Assembly (NCBI GenBank): GCA_023230525.1
Contig: JALNXE010000049.1
Span: 1 to 31,519 of the forward strand
Reading direction: 5' to 3'
From: Desulfobulbaceae bacterium
GTDB taxonomy: Bacteria > Desulfobacterota > Desulfobulbia > Desulfobulbales > SURF-16
Length of the DNA: 31,519 nt
The notes beneath the pieces are model-generated. The model was not told where the DNA came from and made no database searches. It saw nothing but the letters and a program-made list of their open reading frames with translations. Shown in pieces: positions 8,586 to 16,606 of this stretch. The translations under genes and the position numbers were made by a program. Position 1 is the first letter of the stretch; every line of letters starts with the position of its first letter.

Positions 8586-9497
8586 TCACGCCTTCTTCTT
8601 ATTCATGCGGTAGAACGGCATGTCCTTTTGTCGGGCAAAGAGCGGGGATGCGCAACCGATGCAGGGAGCATTGACGTTGATACACCAGGTTTGCCCGCCA
8701 TTCCACCAACGGCTGGAACAATCGGCCTTAGTCTGGGGACCAAGGCAGCCAAGCTTAAAGAGGCAACCGCTATCTCCCAGTTTCGCGGCAAAAATTTCCT
8801 CCTGGAAGTCGTGATACCTGGGGCATGTTTCATGGATGGTGCGATCAAAAAAGAGCTTGGGTGAACCTGCTTCAGTAAGCGCGGGCATCCCTATTTTGAC
8901 CAGATGGACCACTGTCTGCCAGACCCAGTCCGGATGAACGGAACAGCCGCGGATCTGGATCAGTGGTTTTTTGCTATGACGCTGGGCGAAAAATTCCGGC
9001 AGGCCGATAGCGCCGGTCAAGTTCCCTTCCGCCCCGGGGATTCCGCCATCGCAGGCGCAGGCGCCGATGGCAATGGCGGCAGTCATGGTCTTGGCTGCCG
9101 ATTCGAGCAGGCTGGCCAGGGACTTATCGCCAATCATGCAGGCCGCCGGCATTTTCTCCGGGATGGCCCCTTCCAGGGCCAGGATGTATGGCCCGGCCTG
9201 ACCGGCGAGATAACGTTCGATAAGGCTCATGGCCTGTGAGCCGCTGGTCGCCGAAAGATCGGTATGAAAGGCGAGCTGGCAGTATCTGGTGATCAAGGTG
9301 AGGGGCGATGGCTCCTTGGCCTGGAGTAAAGAGATGGAACATCCCGAGCAGGACTGGCCCTGGAGGTAGAGCAGTTTGGGAATGGTCCGGGGGTCGATCT
9401 GTTTGAGGGCCGCGGCTACGGGTTCGGGGAGGTTGCTCACACCAAAGGCGGTGCAGAGTGCGGCAGCCATGGTCAGGAATTCACGTCTGTTCAGCAT
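8586..9497 (-). CDS. [NiFe]-hydrogenase small (electron-transfer) subunit, Tat-exported
   Basis: This subunit carries the iron-sulfur chain of a periplasmic [NiFe]-hydrogenase. The 303-residue precursor begins with a twin-arginine signal (NRREFLTMAAAL, then a hydrophobic stretch to about residue 31). Proximal cluster ligands are Cys50 and Cys53 (CSGC), Cys147 and Cys185 (RGCSVHP). Distal ligands are His222, Cys225, Cys245 and Cys251. The medial site offers four cysteines (260, 272, 279, 282), which would fit a [4Fe-4S] rather than [3Fe-4S] cluster, as in [NiFeSe]-type enzymes. The extra cysteines of oxygen-tolerant enzymes are absent. There is no C-terminal membrane anchor, so the dimer is probably soluble in the periplasm. 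An AGAGG site precedes the ATG. It follows the large subunit by 15 bases, the reverse of the usual gene order. Confidence 0.94.
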   Translation of the reverse strand: MLNRREFLTMAAALCTAFGVSNLPEPVAAALKQIDPRTIPKLLYLQGQSCSGCSISLLQAKEPSPLTLITRYCQLAFHTDLSATSGSQAMSLIERYLAGQAGPYILALEGAIPEKMPAACMIGDKSLASLLESAAKTMTAAIAIGACACDGGIPGAEGNLTGAIGLPEFFAQRHSKKPLIQIRGCSVHPDWVWQTVVHLVKIGMPALTEAGSPKLFFDRTIHETCPRYHDFQEEIFAAKLGDSGCLFKLGCLGPQTKADCSSRWWNGGQTWCINVNAPCIGCASPLFARQKDMPFYRMNKKKA

Positions 9498-9512
9498 CGA
9501 AGAATCCTCTTG

Positions 9513-11024
9513 TTAATGGACGGCGCAGGCCAGGCATGGATCAAACGAGTGGACGATCCGTACCGATTCAATCTGCACTGCCGGGTTCGCCACCTTGGTG
9601 CCAATCAATGCCGATTCCATTGCTCCGGGATTCCCCTTATCGTCGCGGGGGGAGCAGTTCCATGTCGTCGGCACCACACACTCATATTTTTCGATCTTAT
9701 GATTCTGCAGACGGATATAGTGCAAAAGTGCCCCACGGGAGGCCTCGGTAGCGCCAAAGCCTTCGCCGGTGGCGGGGATTTCAAGTTCGAGGGCGGCCGG
9801 AGCGCCTGGGTCGATCCTTTCGGTTTCCGCAAGGAGAAAGTCGGCAATAACAACCGCGCTGATCGCTCGGCAGAGATGACGGCCCAGGACTGAATTCAAC
9901 TCCTCGGCACGAATGCCGGCCATGCCCGCGAAGCGATCGACCAGGGTGGTCACCTGTGGGTTGTTCCCCTGCAGGTAGTCCACCAGAATCCTGGCCGTCG
10001 GCCCGACTTCGACCATCTGCCCGTTATAGCGCGGCGCCTTGATCCAGGTGTAGGCCCCATTTTTTTCAGGGGCAGGGGTCAACTCCCCTTCATTGACTTT
10101 AAGGCCGCTGGCTGATGAGTAGCGTGCGTATTTGATATCCTCGGTGATAAGATCAAAATCAACAGGTTGGACTTGGCCGTCCAGCACCAGGCCCGAGGCG
10201 AACAGCCGCCGGCTGTCGCTGGCCGGGGTGAAGGGGAGCAGGCCGAAGGACATGAAGCCGCCGCGGCTCTGGCCGATGTGCCAGTAATCAGGGAAGCCAT
10301 GGGCCACGGCCAGCAGGTCGGGGATATATTTTTGCTGGATAAAATCCCTGACTTCCTCGATCAAGGCCTGGTAAGCAGAGATGTGGTCTATGGTCGGCTT
10401 CTGGGTGCAACCGCCGGGAAATATTCCGGTTGCGTGGGGAAATTTGCCGCCAAAGATCGCTGATGCCCGATTGGCCTTCTTCTGCATCTCCATGGCCTCG
10501 ATATAGTGCTTGAGCGCTCCTATATTGAGGTCATCGTCCTTTAGGTATTGACCTTCAAGACGGGGTAGGAACGGGGCGCCTGGAAAGGCCTTTTTCGAGG
10601 CCAATTCCGCCTTTACCCAGTCCCTCACCTGGACGAGTTCAGGGTCCGATCCTTTGTAGTTGGCAATGGCGGTAATATCGACGAAGTCAAGGGCTGACAG
10701 CTGATAGAAATGCAGGAGGTAGTCGAAGAGATGATTGGCCCCCTGAATCAGGTTGTGCAGGATGCGGCCATTGGCGGGGGCAGTGATGCCGTAGGCGATT
10801 TCCTGGGCATAGGAAGAGGCGATGGCATGGGCATAGGGGCAAACTCCGCAGATTCTTTGGGTGATCTGCTGGGCATCGAGGGGATCACGGCCTCTCAGGA
10901 TCACCTCAAATCCCCTGAACATCTCGCCGACGCATTGGGCATCCACAACGACATTGTCGGTGACGGTTGTTTTGACATTGAGGTGACCTTCAATGCGGGA
11001 CAGGGGGCCAAGTTCAATTTTCAT
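9513..11024 (-). CDS. [NiFe]-hydrogenase large (catalytic) subunit without C-terminal maturation peptide
   Basis: This is the catalytic subunit that oxidises or senses H2 at a Ni-Fe(CN)2CO site. The ATG at 11024 gives a 503-residue protein beginning MKIELGPLSRIEGHLNV, the typical family start. The open frame runs 61 codons further upstream but that part resembles nothing. Metal ligands are visible: Cys59 and Cys62 in RICGVCPYAH, and Cys497 and Cys500 in DPCLACAVH. The L2-type motif VVPTTWNCSPRD and the proton-path Glu in RIEGH are intact. The stop follows His503 directly, so the C-terminal extension normally cut off by a nickel-dependent endopeptidase is absent. The ligand codon is TGC, so this is not a selenocysteine enzyme. 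It has no signal peptide and would be exported with the small subunit. It heads the leftward chemotaxis set. Confidence 0.94.
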   Translation of the reverse strand: MKIELGPLSRIEGHLNVKTTVTDNVVVDAQCVGEMFRGFEVILRGRDPLDAQQITQRICGVCPYAHAIASSYAQEIAYGITAPANGRILHNLIQGANHLFDYLLHFYQLSALDFVDITAIANYKGSDPELVQVRDWVKAELASKKAFPGAPFLPRLEGQYLKDDDLNIGALKHYIEAMEMQKKANRASAIFGGKFPHATGIFPGGCTQKPTIDHISAYQALIEEVRDFIQQKYIPDLLAVAHGFPDYWHIGQSRGGFMSFGLLPFTPASDSRRLFASGLVLDGQVQPVDFDLITEDIKYARYSSASGLKVNEGELTPAPEKNGAYTWIKAPRYNGQMVEVGPTARILVDYLQGNNPQVTTLVDRFAGMAGIRAEELNSVLGRHLCRAISAVVIADFLLAETERIDPGAPAALELEIPATGEGFGATEASRGALLHYIRLQNHKIEKYECVVPTTWNCSPRDDKGNPGAMESALIGTKVANPAVQIESVRIVHSFDPCLACAVH

Positions 11025-11471
11025 GATACAACCTGTGCTGGATGGGTTAATGAGTCGGGGTAAGAAACCTGCAAAAAGGCTAGACAAAAATAGCAGTAAG
11101 CCGTTGTAAAAAAATAACATGGCCAGAGAAATGCGCCCCAACGGCACTCTTTTCAGTACCCCCTTGGGGGGTATAAGGAGCCGTAACGAAATTGAAAAAA
11201 TGGCCATGTTATTTCGTAACGGCTCCTAATTCCAGAGCTCCTGATGGGGAAGTTGTGAAACTCATGAGGATTGCTGAAGAGGCCGCTAATACGGAAATTA
11301 CTGACGGAATGAGGTTGCTCTGTTACGAAAAACAACTGTCCACCTCCAACAGATTCCTTGAATACGCTATAATTTTTTATAGGGGGATGTCAAAGCATTT
11401 TATGGCAGGGATTCGGCAAAGCAGCCGGCCCACGCGCTGACAGAGGCATTCACCAGGTGCTGGCGGAAAGT
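11025..11471. other. 447-bp gap between FapA-like gene and hydrogenase; holds a complex inverted repeat
   Basis: This should contain the leader of the leftward hydrogenase-chemotaxis set. I found no convincing sigma-70 or -24/-12 promoter on the minus strand. The main structure is the inverted repeat annotated separately at 11099-11227. A short open frame at 11192-11440 starts with TTG inside that repeat and resembles no family I know, so it is not called as a gene. The translated start at 11024 has only a weak AGG ribosome site. Confidence 0.5.
11099..11227. repeat. Nested inverted repeat upstream of the hydrogenase genes
   Basis: A perfect 14-base inverted pair lies at 11112-11125 and 11201-11214 (AAATAACATGGCCA and its complement). 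It is extended outward by AGCCGTT at 11099-11105 pairing with AACGGCT at 11218-11224. A second, overlapping stem pairs 11176-11192 with 11211-11227 (AGGAGCCGTAACGAAAT, one mismatch). The right arm can therefore pair with either of two left arms, and the same motif occurs three times. It could be a transposable-element remnant or alternative leader RNA structures controlling the hydrogenase operon. Confidence 0.8.
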
Positions 11472-13622
11472 TCAGGAACGCACGATAGCGCCGTCCTGCA
11501 ATTTGAAGAGAGAAGGCCCCATATCCCGGGGCGCTGTGAATTGCTGGCCGCCGATGTGAATCTCGCTGCCCTGGAAAACCCCCTGCGTCACCTCGATACG
11601 GGCATTCTGTAAAGCAAGGTCAATGCGGCTGCGTAACTGGTCGATGGTCTCGGCAAGAGTTTTTCTGTGCTTGATCAGTTTGTTCAGATCGGTCAACAGC
11701 AGGATAACGTTTTCCCTTTTGGCGGCGGGGATGCGGGCCAGCACCGCCTTTATCTGCCCGGCATCGAACGAATCAAAGGGAAGGCTGCGGGAGATCTTGG
11801 TGATATTGCGGGTGCAGGCCTGGAGCTGTTCTTCCAGTTTTTTCAAGCCGGCCGTGACCTCCGGATCAGTGCGCACGGCGACAATCGTCCCCGGGTTGCC
11901 GGGGCTGCCGATGGTGCTCAATCTGATCCCTTTCCCAGAACAGATGACGCCGCCCGCCGCCCTGCCGCTTTTTTGGCTCTGCTCCCTGAGAATGGTGATA
12001 CTGCCGCTGGCGATGAGCATGCAGTTGAAAAGGTAGCTGCCGATGGTCACATCCCCCTTGACGATCACCTCCGCGTCCTGGATATAGCTCGTCCGGAGAT
12101 TGCCGCGGCTGACTACTTTGCAGTTTGCGCCGATGATTCCTTTATCCACGGTCAGGTTTCCCTGGGCAATGACGGTGGCCCCGTTCTCGACGGCGCCCAG
12201 GATGGCGATGTCCCCTTCGGATTTGACGGTAAAGCCGTTGAGGACCGATCCTTTAATCAACAAGTCGGTTTTTACGTTTATATTGCCCGTAGAATAGTCA
12301 ATATCGCCGGCCATTTCGAATATGTCCTGAACGGCGAGGGTATTTCTGCTGAATTTGACATTGCCGTTTTTTTCGGCAAAATAGAGGATGGCGTCATTTT
12401 TCTCTTCAATCCTGACCCCTTGGCCGATGTTGATTTTTTTGTCAACCCCCGGGGTTGCTTTGATGGCCTTGCCGAAAAGCGTGCATCCCTCGACCCCTTT
12501 GGTGGCCTGACTCTTTTCGGCAATGAGGGTGCCGGCGGAAACGCTGACCACGGCGTTTCGTTCCCTCAGGTCCAGGGAACCGTTACTGCGCAGTGCTCCG
12601 GCTTTTTTTGCCGCATCAAAGGACAGAGAAAAGGTGGCGGACTGCCCATGCCGGGGCTGCACTGTTTCGGCCAGTTTGACCGTGCGGGGAAGAGTGAGGC
12701 CAGCAGCCATCTGTGCCGCCAGGTTTTCAATGGCGGCATTATCGATACATTTTTCATGGATACCCGCCTGCAGCAGCATCTCTCTTACCACGATGGTGGT
12801 GGGGTATCTGCAGGGAGCAAGCTGGGGCAGAAAGATATAATAGGCGGTGGTCCGGTCGGGGGTTATCCACAGCGGAGGGAGAACGGACAGGGTGTCCTGG
12901 GCAACGAGGAGGTAGCCATATGCCGTTGCCTCATAGACCCAGCCATTTACATTAAATAATACATTGTCACCGACCTTAGGCAAGGGATCGGCGATACATT
13001 CGATTTCCCGGCCGAAAACGTCCCGGCCGGGTTGGGCATTGGGGTTTTCCTTTATTTCCAGCAGCGCCTCTCCGGCATTCACCGCCTTGACCATCACCGC
13101 GGCGGCATGAACGGAGATCAGGTCGGTTGCGGAAAACAGATTCTGCAGCCCGGCGCAGCCGAGTTCTGCCGCGGCCTGGTGTATGGAATGCCGTGCCTCG
13201 GGTCTGTCTTTTAAAAAGGGAAAGGTGATCCTGCGTTTTATCTGCGGCGGAGTACCGGCGGCAAGGAGAATTTTTCCCGTCTTTTCAGGGGAGCGGGAGA
13301 TCTCTTCCACTTTCTGCAGGGCGCCGGGACTGATGCCGTGTATGATGCCGGACTGCTCCAGAACCAGCTTGATCTGCGGCGTCGTAACCGGCTCGCCGCC
13401 GGTCAGCACCAGGGTAACGGACATGTTGTCCGGGGAGACGAGAAGTTCCTTGCCCTGCCAGGCCTTTATCGTCTGCAGGGAGCTGGCCAGCGAGCCTTTG
13501 AGATTCTGCTGATCCGGGACAGAGGATGTGGCTTGCTCTTCCTCTGATTTCTCGTCAAGGTCAAGAGCCTTCAGGTAGGCATCTTCAAGGGATTCGAAGG
13601 AATTTTTTTTGGCAGGGCTCAC
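11472..13622 (-). CDS. FapA/DUF342-family polymer-like protein
   Basis: A 716-residue protein of the FapA (flagellar assembly protein A, DUF342) family. The N-terminal half (about 1-330) is variable. The centre has runs of short beta-helix-like turns rich in NGxV, GDI, GNL and GSI steps (for example GDIDYSTGNINVKTDLLIKG and SEGDIAILGAVENGATVIA), resembling bactofilin-type right-handed helices. The C-terminal part (about 590-690) is a coiled coil followed by a short beta tail. FapA proteins have been linked to polar localisation and flagellar assembly, but most homologues are uncharacterised. The start is GTG at 13622, with GGAG seven bases upstream. It is the last gene of a leftward set behind two receiver proteins, which suggests their output concerns cell surface or pole organisation. 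Confidence 0.85.
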   Translation of the reverse strand: MSPAKKNSFESLEDAYLKALDLDEKSEEEQATSSVPDQQNLKGSLASSLQTIKAWQGKELLVSPDNMSVTLVLTGGEPVTTPQIKLVLEQSGIIHGISPGALQKVEEISRSPEKTGKILLAAGTPPQIKRRITFPFLKDRPEARHSIHQAAAELGCAGLQNLFSATDLISVHAAAVMVKAVNAGEALLEIKENPNAQPGRDVFGREIECIADPLPKVGDNVLFNVNGWVYEATAYGYLLVAQDTLSVLPPLWITPDRTTAYYIFLPQLAPCRYPTTIVVREMLLQAGIHEKCIDNAAIENLAAQMAAGLTLPRTVKLAETVQPRHGQSATFSLSFDAAKKAGALRSNGSLDLRERNAVVSVSAGTLIAEKSQATKGVEGCTLFGKAIKATPGVDKKINIGQGVRIEEKNDAILYFAEKNGNVKFSRNTLAVQDIFEMAGDIDYSTGNINVKTDLLIKGSVLNGFTVKSEGDIAILGAVENGATVIAQGNLTVDKGIIGANCKVVSRGNLRTSYIQDAEVIVKGDVTIGSYLFNCMLIASGSITILREQSQKSGRAAGGVICSGKGIRLSTIGSPGNPGTIVAVRTDPEVTAGLKKLEEQLQACTRNITKISRSLPFDSFDAGQIKAVLARIPAAKRENVILLLTDLNKLIKHRKTLAETIDQLRSRIDLALQNARIEVTQGVFQGSEIHIGGQQFTAPRDMGPSLFKLQDGAIVRS

Positions 13623-13676
13623 GCTGGGCTCCGGTAATTCTGTGCAGCGGATACTCTTTGCAGCCGCCCTTTGTCC

Positions 13677-14678
13677 TTATATGGCCGACAGAACATCATC
13701 AAGTGAGGCCTCGATATCATCAAAGTTTTCCTGAAACTTGCAGTCATGAATACCGATGGCCGCCTGATTGGCAAAACTGATGATGGTCCGGAGTTTATTC
13801 TCGTGAAAGGGCGCCTCGCCTTCCTTTTTTGCGACCAGCGCCCCGAATTTTTTGCTGCCTTTCCGGACCGGCACGGCAACATAGCTGTATTGCCCGATCA
13901 GGGCGGCCGGATTCCCCGGCGCATCCATGATCATGGCCTGCTGCACCGCCTCGGCAAGGGCCAGATGATTGTCCGCGTCCAGCCTTTCCTCAAAATTGAC
14001 GGCCGCCGCCGGCTCCGGCTCCGGGCGCTCATCATCGGCTTTCAGAAAGAACGCACAGCCGGTGATATCGATAACCTCATGAACCACGGCAAGAATGGTC
14101 TGCAGCAGCTCGTCCAGGGGATGGACCTCCATCAGATATTGCTGGATGCGGTCCCTGCCTTCCAGTTCCCGGATAATCTGCCGCAAGGCCCTAGTCCTTT
14201 CCGCCACCTTCTGTTCAAGGGAGGCATTGAGATCAACCAGGGCAAGGTTGTTTTTCTCCAGTTCCCTGGTCAATCTTTTGTTCTGATTTACCAGGTCAAA
14301 CATCAAAACCGCGTCTTTGACGGCAAGCCTCAGCTCCTCGTCGTTCCAGGGTTTCAGGATATAGCGGTAGATCCCGCCCTGGTTGATCGATTCCATGGCG
14401 GCGTTGATGTCGGCATAACCGGTGAGCACCATGCGGATGCTGTCCGGCAGAATTGTTCTGGCCCTGGTCAGGAACTCAGCCCCGCCCATGCCGGGCATGC
14501 GCTGATCAGAGATGATCACCGTCGGTTTCTCTCCGGCATGGAGCAGATCAAGGGCCTCCTGCCCGCTGCCGGCGGTAAGGACATGGTAATTCTCATCCAG
14601 GAAAATGCGGCGTAAGGCCTTTAAGATACTTTTTTCATCATCGACAAAAAGTATGGTGTGCGTCGTGCTCTCGTTCAT
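13677..14678 (-). CDS. Receiver-GAF response regulator
   Basis: A 333-residue protein. The N-terminal receiver (about 8-125) has the acidic pair in FVDDE, the phospho-acceptor Asp in SDQRMPGMGG and the lysine in LKPW; this is the RpfG-like receiver type. A coiled coil follows (about 130-185, LEKNNLALVDLNASLEQKVAERT), then a GAF-like domain (about 195-310) ending FANQAAIGIHDCKF. There is no DNA-binding, kinase or cyclic-di-GMP domain, so output is probably by protein contact. It is paralogous to the receiver gene just upstream: receiver and coiled coil align well while the C-terminal domains differ. It is preceded by GGAG, follows that paralogue by 63 bases and leads the FapA gene by 54 bases. 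Confidence 0.9.
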   Translation of the reverse strand: MNESTTHTILFVDDEKSILKALRRIFLDENYHVLTAGSGQEALDLLHAGEKPTVIISDQRMPGMGGAEFLTRARTILPDSIRMVLTGYADINAAMESINQGGIYRYILKPWNDEELRLAVKDAVLMFDLVNQNKRLTRELEKNNLALVDLNASLEQKVAERTRALRQIIRELEGRDRIQQYLMEVHPLDELLQTILAVVHEVIDITGCAFFLKADDERPEPEPAAAVNFEERLDADNHLALAEAVQQAMIMDAPGNPAALIGQYSYVAVPVRKGSKKFGALVAKKEGEAPFHENKLRTIISFANQAAIGIHDCKFQENFDDIEASLDDVLSAI

Positions 14679-14741
14679 GGTGAGGCTCCGAAGGTGTCCG
14701 AAAAGTTTTGGTTCTTGCGGCTGCTGTATGGGCCCAATCGG

Positions 14742-15557
14742 TCAGACCGGGACCAGAAACAGGATTTTACCCTGCTGGGAATCCGAGTTTTCCATCGCCA
14801 CCCCGTTGACCAGGTACGTCCGGCCGTTGATCTCCAGGCGGGTGGACATGATTTCATTGCCAACAATGGACCGGATGAAGGAACTGATATCAGTCGGCAG
14901 GGCATGGTCCATCTGCAGGCCCGTCAGGGAAGCCCCTTTGGCCGCAAAAATCTGATCTGACATCCTGTTGCTCTGCACGATAAGGCCGTCCGGGTCAATG
15001 CCCAGCACGGCGGCAGGCAGGGAGTGCAGTATATTCTGGGAGAACTGCAGGACCTTGTTCTGGAACAGGATGTCGTTGGTCCGTTCCCTGACGATCTCCT
15101 CCAGATTCTGGTTGATGGTGCCGAGTTCTTCGTTTGTATCCTGCAGTTCCCTGGTCAGCCTCTGATTCTGTTCATTGAGGAAAAAGACTTCCAGCGCCTT
15201 GGCGATGGTTACCTTTAATTCATTGTCGTCCCATGGCTTGGGGATGAATTTGTATATCTGTCCCTCATTGATGGCGGCAACGATGGTGGCCGTATCCGCA
15301 TAGCCGGAGAGCACGATGCGGATCGTGTCCGGCCATTTCTCGCAGACCCTTCTGAGAAAGTCCACCCCGTCCATGGCCGGCATCCGGTAATCGGAGAGGA
15401 TCAGCTGCACGGGATATTGCTCTTCCAGCTTTGCCAGCCCCTCCTCTCCCGAGGCGGCGGTGATGATCTCATACTCCTCGTCAATGAAAAGTCTTCTGAG
15501 GGCGCGGAGCACATTGGGCTCATCGTCCACGCAGAGGATTTTGACCTGTTCAGCCAT
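14742..15557 (-). CDS. Receiver-PAS response regulator
   Basis: The start is set at the ATG at 15557 (MAEQVKILCVDDEP), which has a strong GGAGGG site seven bases upstream. The open frame extends 14 codons further but without such a site. The 271-residue product has a receiver (about 5-120; VDDE, SDYRMPAMDG, PKPW), a coiled coil (about 125-175) and a C-terminal PAS-like domain (about 180-270; LHSLPAAVLGIDPDGLIVQS). It overlaps the end of the HDOD gene by 8 bases, so translation is probably coupled. The receiver and coiled coil resemble those of the next gene downstream, suggesting tandem duplication with exchange of the C-terminal sensor. No catalytic output domain is visible. Confidence 0.9.
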   Translation of the reverse strand: MAEQVKILCVDDEPNVLRALRRLFIDEEYEIITAASGEEGLAKLEEQYPVQLILSDYRMPAMDGVDFLRRVCEKWPDTIRIVLSGYADTATIVAAINEGQIYKFIPKPWDDNELKVTIAKALEVFFLNEQNQRLTRELQDTNEELGTINQNLEEIVRERTNDILFQNKVLQFSQNILHSLPAAVLGIDPDGLIVQSNRMSDQIFAAKGASLTGLQMDHALPTDISSFIRSIVGNEIMSTRLEINGRTYLVNGVAMENSDSQQGKILFLVPV

Positions 15558-16425
15558 GGTCTTTGCCCTCCAGGTCCCATGCCTCAAGCAGCAGGCCATA
15601 GCTGCTTTTTATGTTGCCGGCAATATCATTGAGCTGGCTGCGTTTGATGTTTAGGGACTGCCAGACGATTTTGGGGATTTCCTCCCTGGCCGGGTTGGTG
15701 CTCTGGCCCAGGTGAAGCGCCTTGGTCATCTGGTTGCCGAGAAACAGGGCGCGGATGAGGTCCTTGAGCTGGGGGTCGAGCTTGGCCGTCTTTAACTCCG
15801 GCTCATGGTGGTATTTCACCGCCTGGATAATATTGTCGGGGAATTTCCAGATATCAAGCAGCTGGGAGCCCAGGCGCTGGTGGGTGAACCCCAGCACCTC
15901 TGTTTCGGCATCGGCCTGGGGCATCTGTTTGTCCCGGATCAGGACCAGGACCTTTTCGTATTCCCGCGGCATGGCGTTAATGAAGGCAATTTTGCCGACA
16001 TCATGCAGGATACCGAATAAAAAGGCCTCCTCGCCCAGTTTTTTGTAGATGTTTTCCGTGATGATCTTAGCGGCCACGGCACTGCCGAGACTGTGCAGCC
16101 AGAGCCCCTTGACATCGATGGCCGAGCCGGGGCGTTCCTTGAAAAGAGAATAGATTGATACGCTCAAGGCCAGGTTCTTCACGGTGTTGAACCCGAGAAT
16201 CATCACGGCCTTGTTTAAGGTGGTCACCTGTTTCTGCAGACCATAAAAGGCGGAGTTGGCCAGCCGCAAAACCTTTGCCGCCAGCGACGTGTCATCGGCG
16301 ATGATCTCGCCGAGCAGTTTGGCGTTCAGCGCCTCGCCCTGCATTTCCCGGTTGATTCTGGCGGCCACGTCCGGCAGGGTGGGAAGATCGCCGATCTGGC
16401 TGATCAATTTCTCTATGTCATTCAT
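15550..16425 (-). CDS. HDOD-domain signalling protein
   Basis: A 291-residue protein consisting essentially of one HDOD domain, a relative of HD phosphohydrolases usually thought to be regulatory. Visible family features are LPTLPDVAARINREM at the start, the helix LAAKVLRLANSAFYG, ILGFNTVKNLALS, the HD remnant GILHDVGKIAF and VKYHHEPE near the end. HDOD proteins often act with receivers or histidine kinases and affect motility, biofilm or stress outputs. Here it lies 181 bases after a receiver-PAS-kinase gene and overlaps the receiver-PAS gene downstream, so a phosphorelay connection is likely. The ribosome site is weak. The 181-base gap shows no clear promoter. Confidence 0.93.
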   Translation of the reverse strand: MNDIEKLISQIGDLPTLPDVAARINREMQGEALNAKLLGEIIADDTSLAAKVLRLANSAFYGLQKQVTTLNKAVMILGFNTVKNLALSVSIYSLFKERPGSAIDVKGLWLHSLGSAVAAKIITENIYKKLGEEAFLFGILHDVGKIAFINAMPREYEKVLVLIRDKQMPQADAETEVLGFTHQRLGSQLLDIWKFPDNIIQAVKYHHEPELKTAKLDPQLKDLIRALFLGNQMTKALHLGQSTNPAREEIPKIVWQSLNIKRSQLNDIAGNIKSSYGLLLEAWDLEGKDHG

Positions 16426-16606
16426 TTAGTCTTCGCTTGCAAGTCTCATTTAGGAAAGCGGACGGCAGTATCCGGAATCTGACGTCAGTGCCATTTCCGG
16501 CCACTCCTCTGCCGATCCGGAGGAATAAATCTGATCTCTGCCAATCTCTGCCAAACGGTGTTTCCGGGGCTGGATGGTGGGTTGCCTGCGGGCATCATCG
16601 TCATGG

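Noticed and set aside
8586..9497. Oxygen-tolerant hydrogenase with a six-cysteine proximal cluster
   Set aside because: The proximal motif is CSGC, without the extra adjacent cysteine, and the residue five positions after Cys147 is glycine, not cysteine.
9513..9560. Selenocysteine at the nickel ligand ([NiFeSe]-hydrogenase)
   Set aside because: The ligand codon is TGC, not TGA; the frame runs through normally to TAA.
11192..11440. 82-codon open frame upstream of the FapA gene end
   Set aside because: It starts with TTG inside an inverted repeat, has no ribosome site and shows no recognisable family.
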